Shown here piece after piece: positions 8,341 to 17,145 of a DNA stretch of 64,000 bases (its first letter is position 1; each line of letters opens with the position of its first letter). The DNA is from RH-AL1 sp965249685 (lineage in GTDB: Bacteria; Pseudomonadota; Alphaproteobacteria; Rhizobiales; Beijerinckiaceae). A program made the translations under genes and the position numbers. The stretch lies in contig CBDFMN010000003.1 in NCBI GenBank assembly GCA_965249685.1, forward strand, positions 2,356,001 to 2,420,000. Direction: 5' to 3'. Under the pieces are notes generated by a model. It was not told the DNA's origin. It ran no database searches and saw nothing but the letters and a program-made list of their open reading frames with translations.

Positions 8341-8962
8341 ATGACAACAACTCATCCCGCACCTCGCATCCCTTGGAACCTCGGTCGGATCATCGGTCCA
8401 AAGCCGCCGCTTAAGCCGAAGCATATCTGGGCTATTCGCACCCGCCTCCAGCATGAAGGCCAAGTCCGCGACCTCGCCATGTTCAACGTCGCGATCGACA
8501 GTAAGCTGCGCGGCTGCGACGTCGTCCGGCTGCGTGTGGCCGACGTCTGTTTAGGCGACAGTGTGCGACTGCGCACCACTGTGGTTCAGCAAAAGACCGG
8601 CCGTCCTGTTCCTTTCGAGCTTACCGATCCGACCCGCGAGGCGTTGGCGGCGTGGCTGAAGAAGCGCGGCCTGAGATCGGGCGACTGGCTGTTTCCGAGC
8701 CGGAACCATGTCGGCGACCATGTCACGACGCGGCAGTACGGCCGGCTCGTCGATGAATGGGTTGCGTTGGCGGGTCTGGACCCTGCAGCCTACGGCACCC
8801 CATAGCCTGCGCCGCACCAAGGTGGCGCTGATCTTTAAGCGGACCGGTAATCTGCGGGCGTGTCAGCTTTTACTTGGCCACTCGAAGCTGGAGAGCACGG
8901 TCCGATATCTCGGTATCGAGGTCGATGACGCCCTGATCCTGTCTGAGCAGACTGATCTCTGA
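8341..8962 (+). pseudogene. Tyrosine recombinase/phage integrase, broken by a 1-nt insertion
   Basis: The first 154 codons (8341-8805) give the start of a compact tyrosine recombinase (DSKLRGCDVVRLRV with the first catalytic Arg, FPSRNHVGDHVTTRQYGRLV). The frame then stops. The rest of the catalytic domain, HSLRRTKVALIFKRTG and LLGHSKLESTVRYLG (HxxR, His and the nucleophilic Tyr), continues in another frame up to 8962. One extra C in the run at 8798-8801 explains the break: removing it restores AAYGTHSLRRTK. The domain otherwise looks complete and close to small integrases of proteobacterial islands. It probably mobilised the adjacent island once. Confidence 0.85.
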
Positions 8963-8968
8963 CGAAGG

Positions 8969-8993
8969 CCGCGGTGGCTCAGTGCCACCGCGG
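8969..8993. terminator. Strong hairpin after the integrase
   Basis: A perfect 10-bp stem (CCGCGGTGGC paired with GCCACCGCGG) with a TCAGT loop starts 7 bp after the integrase stop. There is no T-run, so it may terminate inefficiently or act as an mRNA-stabilising or recombination-associated structure. Confidence 0.5.
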
Positions 8994-9162
8994 ACTGTTG
9001 CGCCGATTGGACATCAGCTCAACGCGGCCAGAAGCGGACATCGGCTTCTCGGCACCGAGGCGTGACGCAAGGGCAAGATCTTCCTACCTTGGCTTTTCTC
9101 TTACTACACCGCCGCCGTTCGCGGTCATTCGTCCGTATTCAGGTTAGCGGAGCTAATCAGGT

Positions 9163-9207
9163 ATGGTACGTCGTTGCGGCTACTTCCAATTGCAGACGCA
9201 AACATGA
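9163..9207 (+). CDS. 14-codon leader ORF coupled to the nuclease gene
   Basis: An ATG at 9163, preceded by GCGGAG, opens a 14-residue frame (MVRRCGYFQLQTQT) whose TGA at 9205-9207 overlaps the ATG of the nuclease gene at 9204 in the ATGA arrangement. The two downstream junctions of the operon use the same arrangement. The nuclease ATG has no ribosome binding site of its own, so coupling from this mini-ORF would explain its translation. It may equally be chance; the peptide resembles nothing I recognise. Confidence 0.35.
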   Translation: MVRRCGYFQLQTQT

Positions 9208-10142
9208 CGCGCAGACTGGTTGGTGCTCCATCGGAGCCGCCCACGGAAGATTATCTGATCGGCCGCCTGCGCGCGTTACGATCCGGTAGTATGCTCACGC
9301 TGGTTGGCGTCGAAGCCGCCGCGATCCGACTCTCGCGCGATGCGCCGCGCGTCTTGCGGCTCGACTTCGCCGGTGTTGCCGGGCCCACAGCGGCCGTCGG
9401 GCGGATCCTTGACAACCTTGCCGCGCTCGCTTTAGCGGCTTGGCCCGCCTGGCCTGAAGCGACGCTGCCTACCTGGGGACGTGCCGCCGGGCGCCTGGCG
9501 GCAAAGGGGCAATTGCCGCGGTTCCGATCCCTTGCGGCAGAGACGCTGTTCGTCGAACTTTATGCCGCGGCCGGACCCCTGATCCTCATGATCCCGCTCG
9601 ACCCGATCCGACGGGAGCGTGCTGCGCCGATGATCGCCACACTGGAATGGTGCTGCCGCCAGGGTGCGGCCGCCGTGGCCGTGCTGGCCGAGCATCCGCG
9701 GTCCGAGCCGCCCTGGGACCGCGTGCTACACGGCGCACTGATTCTTGATCCGACGCCCGAGCTGCCCAGCTGTCGCCTTGTCCCTCCGCCGTCCACCAAG
9801 AAGCAGGTCGGCAGTGCGATCGAGAAGCGCATGCGGTTGGCTCTCGCGGCCGACCGAGAGCTTGCCGGCCTTTTCGAGGACGAGGTGACCGTACGCCTCG
9901 GCCCCCTCGCGCCCACGCCGCGCGTCGACCTGCTGTGGCGTGATGGCAAGATCGTGGTGGAACTCGACGGATCGGAGCATGAGCGCGACGGGACTTACGC
10001 CGCGGACCGCCATCGTGATTTCGAGCTGCTGGTGGCAGGCTACCTCGTGTTGAGGCTTACCAACGCGGAAGTCGAACTCGACCTTGCCCGCTCACTCGAC
10101 AAGGTGCGCCGCATCGTTGCCCTCAGGAGACCGCCCGCATGA
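9204..10142 (+). CDS. Protein with C-terminal PD-(D/E)XK (DUF559/Vsr-like) nuclease domain
   Basis: 312 residues from the ATG at 9204. The first 200 residues are of unknown fold (alanine-rich, with LYAAAGPLILMIPLDPIRRE). The C-terminal 110 residues look like a DUF559/very-short-patch-repair-type endonuclease: E207 in a leading helix (SAIEKRMRLAL), D242 in PRVDLLW, E253 in IVVELDGSEH, and the closing RDFELLVAGYLVLRLTNAEV strand-helix. These would be the metal-binding residues of a PD-(D/E)XK active site. It is the first large gene of an ATGA-overlapping operon with a winged-helix-like protein and a double ATPase, which suggests a DNA-cleaving component of a defence or mobility system. A TTG at 9174 is a weaker start. 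Confidence 0.75.
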   Translation: MTRRLVGAPSEPPTEDYLIGRLRALRSGSMLTLVGVEAAAIRLSRDAPRVLRLDFAGVAGPTAAVGRILDNLAALALAAWPAWPEATLPTWGRAAGRLAAKGQLPRFRSLAAETLFVELYAAAGPLILMIPLDPIRRERAAPMIATLEWCCRQGAAAVAVLAEHPRSEPPWDRVLHGALILDPTPELPSCRLVPPPSTKKQVGSAIEKRMRLALAADRELAGLFEDEVTVRLGPLAPTPRVDLLWRDGKIVVELDGSEHERDGTYAADRHRDFELLVAGYLVLRLTNAEVELDLARSLDKVRRIVALRRPPA

Positions 10143-10822
10143 CGCCGACCCCGACGCAGGCCCTGCTTCTCTTCGGTCTCACCGCTCGCCACGGACAATG
10201 TCCCCAGGCCGAGCTGATGCCGGCGGTGAAGAGAGCCGATCGCGAGGCGCTGGAAAAGGCGAAGCTCGTAGCGGTCGGCAAGGTGGGCCGCGGTCTCGGC
10301 CTCACCCTAACAGATGACGGTTGGGCCTGGACGGCCGCGCACCTCGATGCCGCGCTGCCGCCGGCGCACCGCGCCCTGTCCGACATGCTGTCCAGGCTCG
10401 GCGAGCACCTGTCTCGAACCGGCGGGACGCTGGCGGACGTCATCGGCGCGAGAACCGATGCGGGGGAGCTTCCGGCTCAGCCGGCGAAGAAGAAGCCTGC
10501 GATTAAACCGGCCGCTCGCGGAAAGGCGAAAGCTCCGACCCAGGCGGAACTGCGCAAGCGGATTGAAGCGGCCTATATCGCGCAGACCCGCGGCCGAAAG
10601 AACGAGATGGTCCGCCTCGCTCACCTGCGAGCCGAACTGGCTGACCTCGATCGCGCCGTCTTGGATGGCGCGCTGGGCCGCATCCTCGCGGGGGATAAGC
10701 AGGGCGCCGGAAAAGCCTCGCTGATGCGCCACGACGACCCGCGCCAGCTCGCCAAGGCCGACCATGACGCCGCTTTCGCTCCGAGCGGCGAGCCCTTTCA
10801 CGTTCTCTGGATCGCGTCATGA
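10139..10822 (+). CDS. Hypothetical protein, possible winged-helix adaptor, middle gene of nuclease-ATPase operon
   Basis: A 227-residue protein with no family I recognise. Residues 1-75 (TPTQALLLFGLTARHGQCPQ, then LVAVGKVGRGLGLTLTDDGW) have the helix-helix-beta-hairpin pattern of a winged helix. Residues about 115-140 are a Lys/Ala/Pro-rich linker, and a second small helical domain follows (about 140-227, LRKRIEAAYIAQTRGRKNEM). It overlaps both neighbours by ATGA, so the three products are likely made together. By position it could recognise DNA or bridge nuclease and ATPase. Confidence 0.65.
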   Translation: MTPTPTQALLLFGLTARHGQCPQAELMPAVKRADREALEKAKLVAVGKVGRGLGLTLTDDGWAWTAAHLDAALPPAHRALSDMLSRLGEHLSRTGGTLADVIGARTDAGELPAQPAKKKPAIKPAARGKAKAPTQAELRKRIEAAYIAQTRGRKNEMVRLAHLRAELADLDRAVLDGALGRILAGDKQGAGKASLMRHDDPRQLAKADHDAAFAPSGEPFHVLWIAS

Positions 10823-13800
10823 CCGATGAGTTGCAAGCCTTGCAGAATGCCGACTTTGGCTGGGTGCAGTCGCTCGACAGCGTCTGGGGCTTGGAGGCGG
10901 GAGCGGACGCCGGGCCGAACCAAGACCTCGCCGATCAGCTGGTTGCCGAACTCGCCAAGCTGACGGCAGCAGCCAACCCGCCGGGCCGCGTTTTCCTCGG
11001 GCAGGCCGGTATCGGCAAAACGCACCTCGTCGGGGTGCTGCGCCGCAAAGCCATGGCCGAGCGCTGCTGGTTCGTGATGCTGGACGTAGTCGGCATTACC
11101 GACTTCTGGAAAAGCGCGGCGCTGAGCTTCGTCACCTCGCTGCTCCAGGAGGCGGGTGATGAACAACGCCAGTACGAGGCGGTGATCGCGGGCGTCGCCC
11201 GGCGCTTCAAGGTGGAAAATGAGGTCAACGTTGCCTTTGCGAGTTCGACGGTGAACCCGAAGCGGATCGTCGACCTTCTCGTCGGCGGCTTGATAAGGAG
11301 CGATCCGGCGAACGCTCTGAAGCATCAAGACGTGTTCCGTGCGTTGGCGCTCCTGCGATCGCACGACCTCGCGATCGTCGGGGTCGCGCATGCGTGGCTG
11401 CAAGGCTTCGATGTGGAGGAGACAATGCGCAAGAGCCTCGGCTTCCTGACGCCGCCGCCAAGTCCCGTCGAGATTGTGCGCGGGCTTCTCTGGGTGATGG
11501 GTTTGGCTGGGCCTACCCTCATCGCCGTCGACCAGATCGACGGGGTGCTCAGCGCCGGCGGCGGGTCGGAGTTCGGCGAGGCGCCGGATTTCACCAAGCT
11601 GCTGACCGCCGGCCTTCTCGATCTCGCCACCGTCGCCGGTCGCAGCACGATCGTCGTCACGTGCTTGGCTAGTTCCTGGGAGATCATCAAGCGCGACGGG
11701 CCAAACCCGCTTGTTCAACGCTTTACCACGCCGGTGTCCCTGCGATTGGCGCAGAGCGGCGCCTTTGTCCGCGGGTTGATCGCCGACCGGCTGGCGTCAG
11801 CCTACGCCAAGGTCGGTTTCACACCGGGCACCCCGACGGGACCGTTTACCGAGGCGGCGATTCTCAGCGCCGCCGCCGGCATGACGCCGCGCACCATTCT
11901 GATGCGCTGCGACGAGCACAGGAGGCACTGTCTCGCCCAAGGCCGAGTTCTGCCATGCGAGACGCTCGGCGGTGAACCGGGCAAGACGCTCGAACCACCG
12001 CCCAGCTCCAACGACTTCGACCGCGCCTATGCCGCGGCCAGGGAGACAACTGCGCCCGACGACCTGTTCGATGACAAGGACGACGGCAAACTCGGCACCC
12101 TGTTGCGCGATGCCTTCGACCTGTATGCCAAGCAGATCCCCCCGCACGAGGACTACGACGTGGTCAGCAAGGCGGATCCGGTGCAGAGAACGCCCCCGCT
12201 TCACGGGCGGCTGACTTTTATTGATCACCGCGCCGGCGATCGCGAGCGGCACTTTTGCTTTCGCGCCCTTCAGCACAGCAATGCTGTCGCCCTATGCGCC
12301 CGCTTCCGAGCGGCGCTTACGGCCTCCGGCATCGCGGCTGCAATCCCTCACCGCACGCTCATCGTGGTGCGGCGCGGGCCGCCGCCGAGCGGGCCCAAGA
12401 CCAAGGAGCTCTTCGAGGCCTTCCGCATCGCCGGCGGCCTCGTGGTCGATCCCGCGGACGCGGACCTTCGCGCCTTCCTGGCCCTGCGCCACATACGCGA
12501 CGCCGCCCTGGCGCAAAGCGACTACGATGCTTTCGAGCGCTGGCTCGTCGCGCGCCAGCCGCTCTGTGAGACGGCGCTGTTCCAACAAGCCGGCCTCTGC
12601 CCGCCGCCGCTTCCGCAGTGGGACGGCGCGGCGGCTGCAGCAGCGAAGCCGACCGCGCCTGTTTCCCGTCCCGACCCCGGGCAGAGCAAGCCAGGGCACA
12701 ACGATCCTGCTCCGGCGGCGGTCCCAACTGCGCCCACACCGGCTCGAGGATCGGCACCTACCGAGGACCTGTCGGCAACCATCCCTGTCGGGCGCCGGGC
12801 CACAAACGGCGAGGCGGCCGAGATCCTGATCAGCCTGCTGCCGCGTCATGTCGCGATTATCGCGGGTGCCGGCTCGGGCAAGACGGTCCTGCTGCGCCGC
12901 ATCGTCGAGGAGGCGGCGCTGGCTGGCGTGCCGGCTATCGTGATCGATCCCAACAACGACCTTTCGCGTCTGGGCGACCAATGGCCGGAGCGCCCGGCCG
13001 CGTTCACCGACGAGGACGCGGCGAAAGCGACCCGCTACGCCGCCACCGTCGAGGTGGTTGTGTGGACGCCGGGTATTCAGGCCGGCAATCCGCTGTTCCT
13101 GTCTGTCCTGCCCGATTTTGCCGCGCTAGGCGATGACCCGGACGAGAGGGCGCAGGCGGTGACCATGGCGGCAGACACGCTAGGCCCGCTCGCCGGCGCG
13201 AAGTCCAGCCTGCAGAAGGGCGTGCTCGCCGATGCGCTGCGCGCCTTTGCGGTGCGGGGTGGCGACCTCAAGGCGATGACGGGGCTGCTTGCCGATCTGC
13301 CGGACGGCGTCAGCGAAATCGGCAATGCCGGCAAGCTTGCCGGCAAAATGGCCGACGAGCTGAAAGCTTCCGTCGCGACCAATCCGCTGCTCAAGGCAAG
13401 CGGCCCGGTGCTCGATCCTCGCCTCCTGTTCTATGGTCCCGACCCGGCGCGCACCCGCGTCTCCGTCATCAACCTGTCGGGACTTGCCTCCGACGAAGCC
13501 AGACAGGATTTTGTCAATCGGCTGCAGATGACGCTGTTTGGTTGGGTCAAGAAACACCCGTCGCCGCGCGGGCTGCTTTATGTGATCGACGAGGCGCAGA
13601 ACTTCATTCCCTCCGGCGCCGGCGCGCTGTCGAAGACGAGCGGCGTGCAGCTCGTTGCTCAAGCGCGGAAATACGGACTCGGCATGATCGCCGTAACGCA
13701 GGCGCCGAAGGGCATCGACAACAAGGTTGTGTCGAACTGCACCACGCAGTTCCTCGGCAAGCAGAATTCACCAACCGATCAGCAATCGGTAAAGGCGATG

Positions 13801-13989
13801 ATTGCAGCAACGGGTGGAGCGGCCGACGATGTTGGCAAGCTAGCTGCGGGCGAGTTCTACTTCAAAACGGAAAGAAGTGGGAAGCCGTTCAAGTTGAGGA
13901 CGCCGATCTGCCTCAGCTACCACCCGCCGAACCCACCGACGCCAGAGGAGGTCGTCGCACGGGCAAAGTCTTCTATAGTTGCCAAGTGA
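10819..13989 (+). CDS. Double ATPase: N-terminal AAA-type domain fused to C-terminal HerA/FtsK-like translocase domain
   Basis: 1056 residues with two P-loop modules. The N-terminal one has Walker A GQAGIGKT at 61-68 and Walker B LIAVDQID at 234-241. A middle region (about 400-600) is unassigned, followed by a Pro/Ala-rich linker (605-650). The C-terminal module has Walker A GAGSGKT at 683-689, Walker B LLYVIDEAQNF at 919-929 (D924, E925), then QARKYGLGMIAVTQ and the NCTTQFLGKQNS stretch typical of HerA/VirB4-like hexameric DNA translocases. HerA-type ATPases paired with nucleases are a recurring theme in anti-phage systems. The order nuclease, adaptor, double ATPase in one frame-overlapping operon next to an integrase supports such a role here, but the fused architecture is not one I can name. 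Confidence 0.8.
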   Translation: MTDELQALQNADFGWVQSLDSVWGLEAGADAGPNQDLADQLVAELAKLTAAANPPGRVFLGQAGIGKTHLVGVLRRKAMAERCWFVMLDVVGITDFWKSAALSFVTSLLQEAGDEQRQYEAVIAGVARRFKVENEVNVAFASSTVNPKRIVDLLVGGLIRSDPANALKHQDVFRALALLRSHDLAIVGVAHAWLQGFDVEETMRKSLGFLTPPPSPVEIVRGLLWVMGLAGPTLIAVDQIDGVLSAGGGSEFGEAPDFTKLLTAGLLDLATVAGRSTIVVTCLASSWEIIKRDGPNPLVQRFTTPVSLRLAQSGAFVRGLIADRLASAYAKVGFTPGTPTGPFTEAAILSAAAGMTPRTILMRCDEHRRHCLAQGRVLPCETLGGEPGKTLEPPPSSNDFDRAYAAARETTAPDDLFDDKDDGKLGTLLRDAFDLYAKQIPPHEDYDVVSKADPVQRTPPLHGRLTFIDHRAGDRERHFCFRALQHSNAVALCARFRAALTASGIAAAIPHRTLIVVRRGPPPSGPKTKELFEAFRIAGGLVVDPADADLRAFLALRHIRDAALAQSDYDAFERWLVARQPLCETALFQQAGLCPPPLPQWDGAAAAAAKPTAPVSRPDPGQSKPGHNDPAPAAVPTAPTPARGSAPTEDLSATIPVGRRATNGEAAEILISLLPRHVAIIAGAGSGKTVLLRRIVEEAALAGVPAIVIDPNNDLSRLGDQWPERPAAFTDEDAAKATRYAATVEVVVWTPGIQAGNPLFLSVLPDFAALGDDPDERAQAVTMAADTLGPLAGAKSSLQKGVLADALRAFAVRGGDLKAMTGLLADLPDGVSEIGNAGKLAGKMADELKASVATNPLLKASGPVLDPRLLFYGPDPARTRVSVINLSGLASDEARQDFVNRLQMTLFGWVKKHPSPRGLLYVIDEAQNFIPSGAGALSKTSGVQLVAQARKYGLGMIAVTQAPKGIDNKVVSNCTTQFLGKQNSPTDQQSVKAMIAATGGAADDVGKLAAGEFYFKTERSGKPFKLRTPICLSYHPPNPPTPEEVVARAKSSIVAK

Positions 13990-14242
13990 CTTCACGCCCA
14001 TGGCGGCATCGTTGACTCCCGACCTGCAGCTTCTGTCGGTCGAGAGCGGAATGGCTGTCCTCGGCTCTGATCCACATCCGCAGCCAACACACAGTGGAGT
14101 GTCTGCTTTCTGGCAGCCAGCGAACGGCAGCTCCTGTGAAGGGTTTCGGATGCCGGCCGAACGCGATGTTCGGTTCGGTCTCACGGCCGGCGTCCGAAAG
14201 CCTCCAAGGAACGAAACCGCAGGCCGCTAGAGCATTTTCGTC
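13990..14242. other. Gap between ATPase gene and IS630 fragment
   Basis: About 250 bp without a supportable gene. It marks the right limit of the nuclease-ATPase operon; IS sequence begins just beyond. Confidence 0.4.
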
Positions 14243-14581
14243 CTACTTGATTCCGTACCCGGCATGTTTGATGTAGCGGGCGAATTCCTTGGGTCGGAAG
14301 GTCTGCAGGGCTTCTTTGATGGACTCGCATAGGGCGTGCTGCGTTCTCGCGGCTGCTTTGCGCAAGGGAGTTCTTAGCTTGGCGAAGACTTGCTCGATGG
14401 TGTTGAGGTCGGGGGAGTAGGCAGGCAGATAAAGCACGCTGGCTCCCGCCTCGGCGACGCCGGCGACCTTGTGGGCGGGCAAATTGTCCATCACGAGCAC
14501 GTCGCCTGGCTGGAGGCTGGGGACCAGCATCTGCTCGGTGTAGGCCAGGAAGGCCGCGCCGTTCATTGGTCCGTTGAGCAC
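14243..14581 (-). pseudogene. IS630-family transposase, C-terminal fragment
   Basis: 112 residues with the end of an IS630 DDE domain: DVLVMDNLPAHK (second Asp), LPAYSPDLNTIEQVFAKLR (catalytic Glu) and the usual short tail. The N-terminal part, with the helix-turn-helix and first Asp, is missing; homology fades near 14590, shortly before IS66 sequence. It is probably a remnant cut by the IS66 insertion. Confidence 0.85.
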
Positions 14582-14648
14582 CAGCGGCGGTGAGCATCGG
14601 CAACGGCCGCCTTGCGGTACATGACCTTGAGCGCTGAGAACAGCGCTT

Positions 14649-15052
14649 ATGGACAGTCATACGCTCAGGACGTTGGACCGGCTTGAGATCGTGGAGATGG
14701 GACGGCGTGGTCGGTGGTCCGAGGACGAGAAGGCTCGGATTGTGCTGGAGAGTATGGCGGGTCCTCGTCTCGTCGCTCCGACGGCCCGGCGCCACAATAT
14801 TTCACGCTCCATGCTGGTGGTGTGGCGCCGCGCCTTCAAGGCGGGTGGATCGGTCCCGTCGATGGCCGCCTTCGTGCCGGTTATCGCCAAGCCGGCATCC
14901 TCTCCACCGGCGGTCGCGCTTGCGGCGGCGATAGGTCGGCCCGTTCGGCTCGCATCGAGATCGTGCTCACTCACGATCGGCGCATCATCGTCGATGAGCA
15001 CGTCGATCCTGCTGCGCTATCGCGTGTCCTCGATGTTCTGGATCGGCGATGA
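14649..15052 (+). pseudogene. tnpA: IS66-family tnpA (TnpA/IS66 Orf1), frameshifted
   Basis: The start reads MDSHTLRTLDRLEIVEMGRR, then RWSEDEKARIVLESMAGPR and SRSMLVVWRRAFKAG, the helix-turn-helix protein of IS66 elements. After about 14925 the family C-terminus (IEIVLTHDRRIIVDEHVD, then ALSRVLDVLDRR) lies in another frame and ends at 15052. A single indel therefore splits it. Its stop overlaps the tnpB start, as is normal in IS66. Confidence 0.8.
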
Positions 15053-15396
15053 TCCCGGTGCCGAGCAACCTGCGGGTTTGGCTCGCCACCGGCCACACGG
15101 ATATGCGGCGCGGCTTCAACGGACTGGCACTGCAGGTGCAGGAGGCGCTGAAGCGCGACCCGCACGATGGACAGATCTTCGTCTTCCGCGGTCGCCGTGG
15201 CGATCTCATGAAGGTACTCTGGCATGATGGCCAGGGGCTCTGCTTATTCTCTAAGCGGCTGGAACGCGGCCGCTTCCTGTGGCCTTCGATGGCGGACGGC
15301 ACGGTGGCGATATCGGCAGCCCAACTCGGCTATCTGCTCGAAGGGATCGATTGGCGGGCGCCGCAGAAGACCTGGCGTCCTCTCGCCGCTGGGTAG
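15049..15396 (+). CDS. tnpB: IS66-family accessory protein TnpB
   Basis: 115 residues, full family length. The hallmark sequence is VWLATGHTDMRRGFNGLALQ, followed by FRGRRGDLMKVLWHDGQGLC and FSKRLERGRFLWP. TnpB is an essential accessory protein of IS66 transposition. This is the only gene of the element that still looks intact. It starts at an ATG overlapping the tnpA stop. Confidence 0.9.
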   Translation: MIPVPSNLRVWLATGHTDMRRGFNGLALQVQEALKRDPHDGQIFVFRGRRGDLMKVLWHDGQGLCLFSKRLERGRFLWPSMADGTVAISAAQLGYLLEGIDWRAPQKTWRPLAAG

Positions 15397-15483
15397 ATCG
15401 AGAAGGCTGTGCATAGCCTGCGTGACGGCTCCCCCCGCGAGGCGGATCCGTGATTCTCTGGCTGTGTAAGCACGCCCACTGAA

Positions 15484-16230
15484 CCGCTGCCTACAGACCT
15501 CGCTTCCGCCCATGCGATGATCCGCGCCGCGCGCGCCGCTTGGCGGCGGAGGCGGCCGTCGCCAAAGCGCAAAAGCGAGCGGCTCGTCCTCGACCTCGAA
15601 CTTGATCGCCTCCGCTTCCAACTGGCGAAGGTGCGACGCGAGGCTTTCGGCTCCTTGTCCGAGCCCGGCTCCAAGCTGGAGCAGATCGAACTCGCGCTGG
15701 AAGATATCGAAGAGACGCTCGCCGCGATGGAGGCCGGCGCCGCTGCAGAGGCCGACACGGCGGTCGGCGCGTTCACCCGCCGCAAGCCGGCGCGGCGTCC
15801 TTTGCCTGAGCATCTGCCGCGCATCCGGCAGGTCTATCCCGGCCCGTCGGCATGCCCGTGCTGCGCCGGTCGCCTGCACAAGCTCGGCGAAGACGTCACA
15901 GAGACACTCGAGCGCGTGCCCGCGAGCTGGGTCGTGATCCAGCACGTGCGCGAGAAGTTCTCCCTAAGATCAAGTCCGAGGGCAGGCTCTGCCGATCCTG
16001 CGAGGCCATCACCCAGCCGCCCGCGCCATCCCACCCGATCGCGCGTGGCCGCGCCGGGCCGATGCTGTTGGCCGAGATCGCCTCGGCCAAGTTCTGCCTG
16101 CATCTGCCGCTGCATCGGCAGAGCCGGGCCTTTGCTCGCGAAGGCGTCGAGATCGACGTGTCGACCATGGCTGATTGGATGGGCGCGGTCAGTGTTGCCT
16201 TGAGGCCGATGGACGGGTGCGGCCCGGCGG
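15484..16230 (+). pseudogene. tnpC: IS66-family transposase TnpC, multiply frameshifted and 3' truncated
   Basis: Pieces of the large IS66 transposase occur in successive frames: LPTDLASAHAMIRAARAA at about 15490-15540, then LELDRLRFQLAKVRREAFGS, the zinc-finger-like CPCCAGRLHKLGEDVTETLE, and after a frame change near 15960 the SHPIARGRAGPMLLAEI and HRQSRAFAREGVEIDVSTMA stretches. Sequence resembling the family stops near 16210, before the DDE catalytic core, so the element cannot transpose. The right part was lost at the junction with the methyltransferase gene. Confidence 0.8.
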
Positions 16231-16344
16231 TTGACCGCCCAGTCCTTCTGCGGCGCAAGCGCGAGGCGCCCGCCATTGGCCCCGCCGCGCTGGTTGGCGG
16301 AACCGCACAGGGAGGGAACTCAGACAAGGGAGGACTGCGACGCG

Positions 16345-17145
16345 ATGGAGAAGGTGTTACCATTCACAGCCTGCCAGGAGAGACCGCCCATCGTGTCCAG
16401 CCCGAGACTCGAGCCGATCGTCGCCGTAACCTACGGCGCGTTCTGCCACACGCTATTCGTGCTCGGCGTCGGCACCATGATGGTCGCGATGGCGTTCGGC
16501 ATGAGCTCAAGCCTTGGCACGCTGCCGACGCCGTGGCGCGAAGTCGCCGACGGCCTGCTTCTCCTCCAGTTTCCCCTGTTCCATTCGGCCCTGCTGTCGG
16601 CACGCGGGCGCAGGGTGCTGAGCCGCCTCGCGCCCCTCGGCCTCGGCGGCAGATTGTCGACGACAACCTACGCGGCGATCGCCTCGGTGCAGATCGGGCT
16701 GCTCTTCGCGCTGTGGACCCCGAGCGGCGTCGTATGGTGGCGCGCGCAAGGCGGTTGGCTGGTGACGATGGGGCTGCTCTACACCTCAGCCTGGCTGCTC
16801 CTGCTGAAGTCCATCGTCGATGCCGGTTTCCCGCTCCAGGTGGGTCTACTCGGCTGGTGGGCGGTGGTGCGCGGGCGCAAGCCGGTCTACCCGCCGATGC
16901 CGCGCCGAGGACTTTTCCGCCTGTGCCGCCAGCCGATCTACGTCGCCTTTGCGCTGACGCTCTGGACGGTCCCAACCTGGACGCCGGACCAGCTCGTCGT
17001 CGCTCTGGTGCTGACGCTCTACTGCATGCTCGGGCCGTTGTTCAAGGAAGCGCGATTCCGCCGCGTGTTCGGCGCCGAGTTCGCCCTCTATAGCCGCCGC
17101 ATCCCCTATTGGCTGCCCTGGCCGCGCGCGATGCCTAAACCGTGA
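16345..17145 (+). CDS. Integral membrane methyltransferase of the ICMT/NnrU-like type
   Basis: 266 residues from an ATG at 16345 (MEKVLPFTACQERPP); upstream codons belong to IS66 debris. Five or six hydrophobic segments are followed by the C-terminal LCRQPIYVAFALTLW and GPLFKEARFRRVFGAEFALY, with a closing RRIPYWLP. This RxPxY...E...F/YG...Y pattern is the SAM-binding end of isoprenylcysteine carboxyl methyltransferase-like and methanethiol S-methyltransferase-like proteins. It overlaps the next methyltransferase gene by GTGA and converges on the type III PKS operon, so it may tailor a polyketide-derived lipid; a thiol methyltransferase is the alternative. Confidence 0.7.
   Translation: MEKVLPFTACQERPPIVSSPRLEPIVAVTYGAFCHTLFVLGVGTMMVAMAFGMSSSLGTLPTPWREVADGLLLLQFPLFHSALLSARGRRVLSRLAPLGLGGRLSTTTYAAIASVQIGLLFALWTPSGVVWWRAQGGWLVTMGLLYTSAWLLLLKSIVDAGFPLQVGLLGWWAVVRGRKPVYPPMPRRGLFRLCRQPIYVAFALTLWTVPTWTPDQLVVALVLTLYCMLGPLFKEARFRRVFGAEFALYSRRIPYWLPWPRAMPKP

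Noticed and set aside
10798..11718. 306-codon minus-strand ORF over the double ATPase
   Set aside because: No motif and shadow-like composition; the plus strand has Walker motifs throughout.
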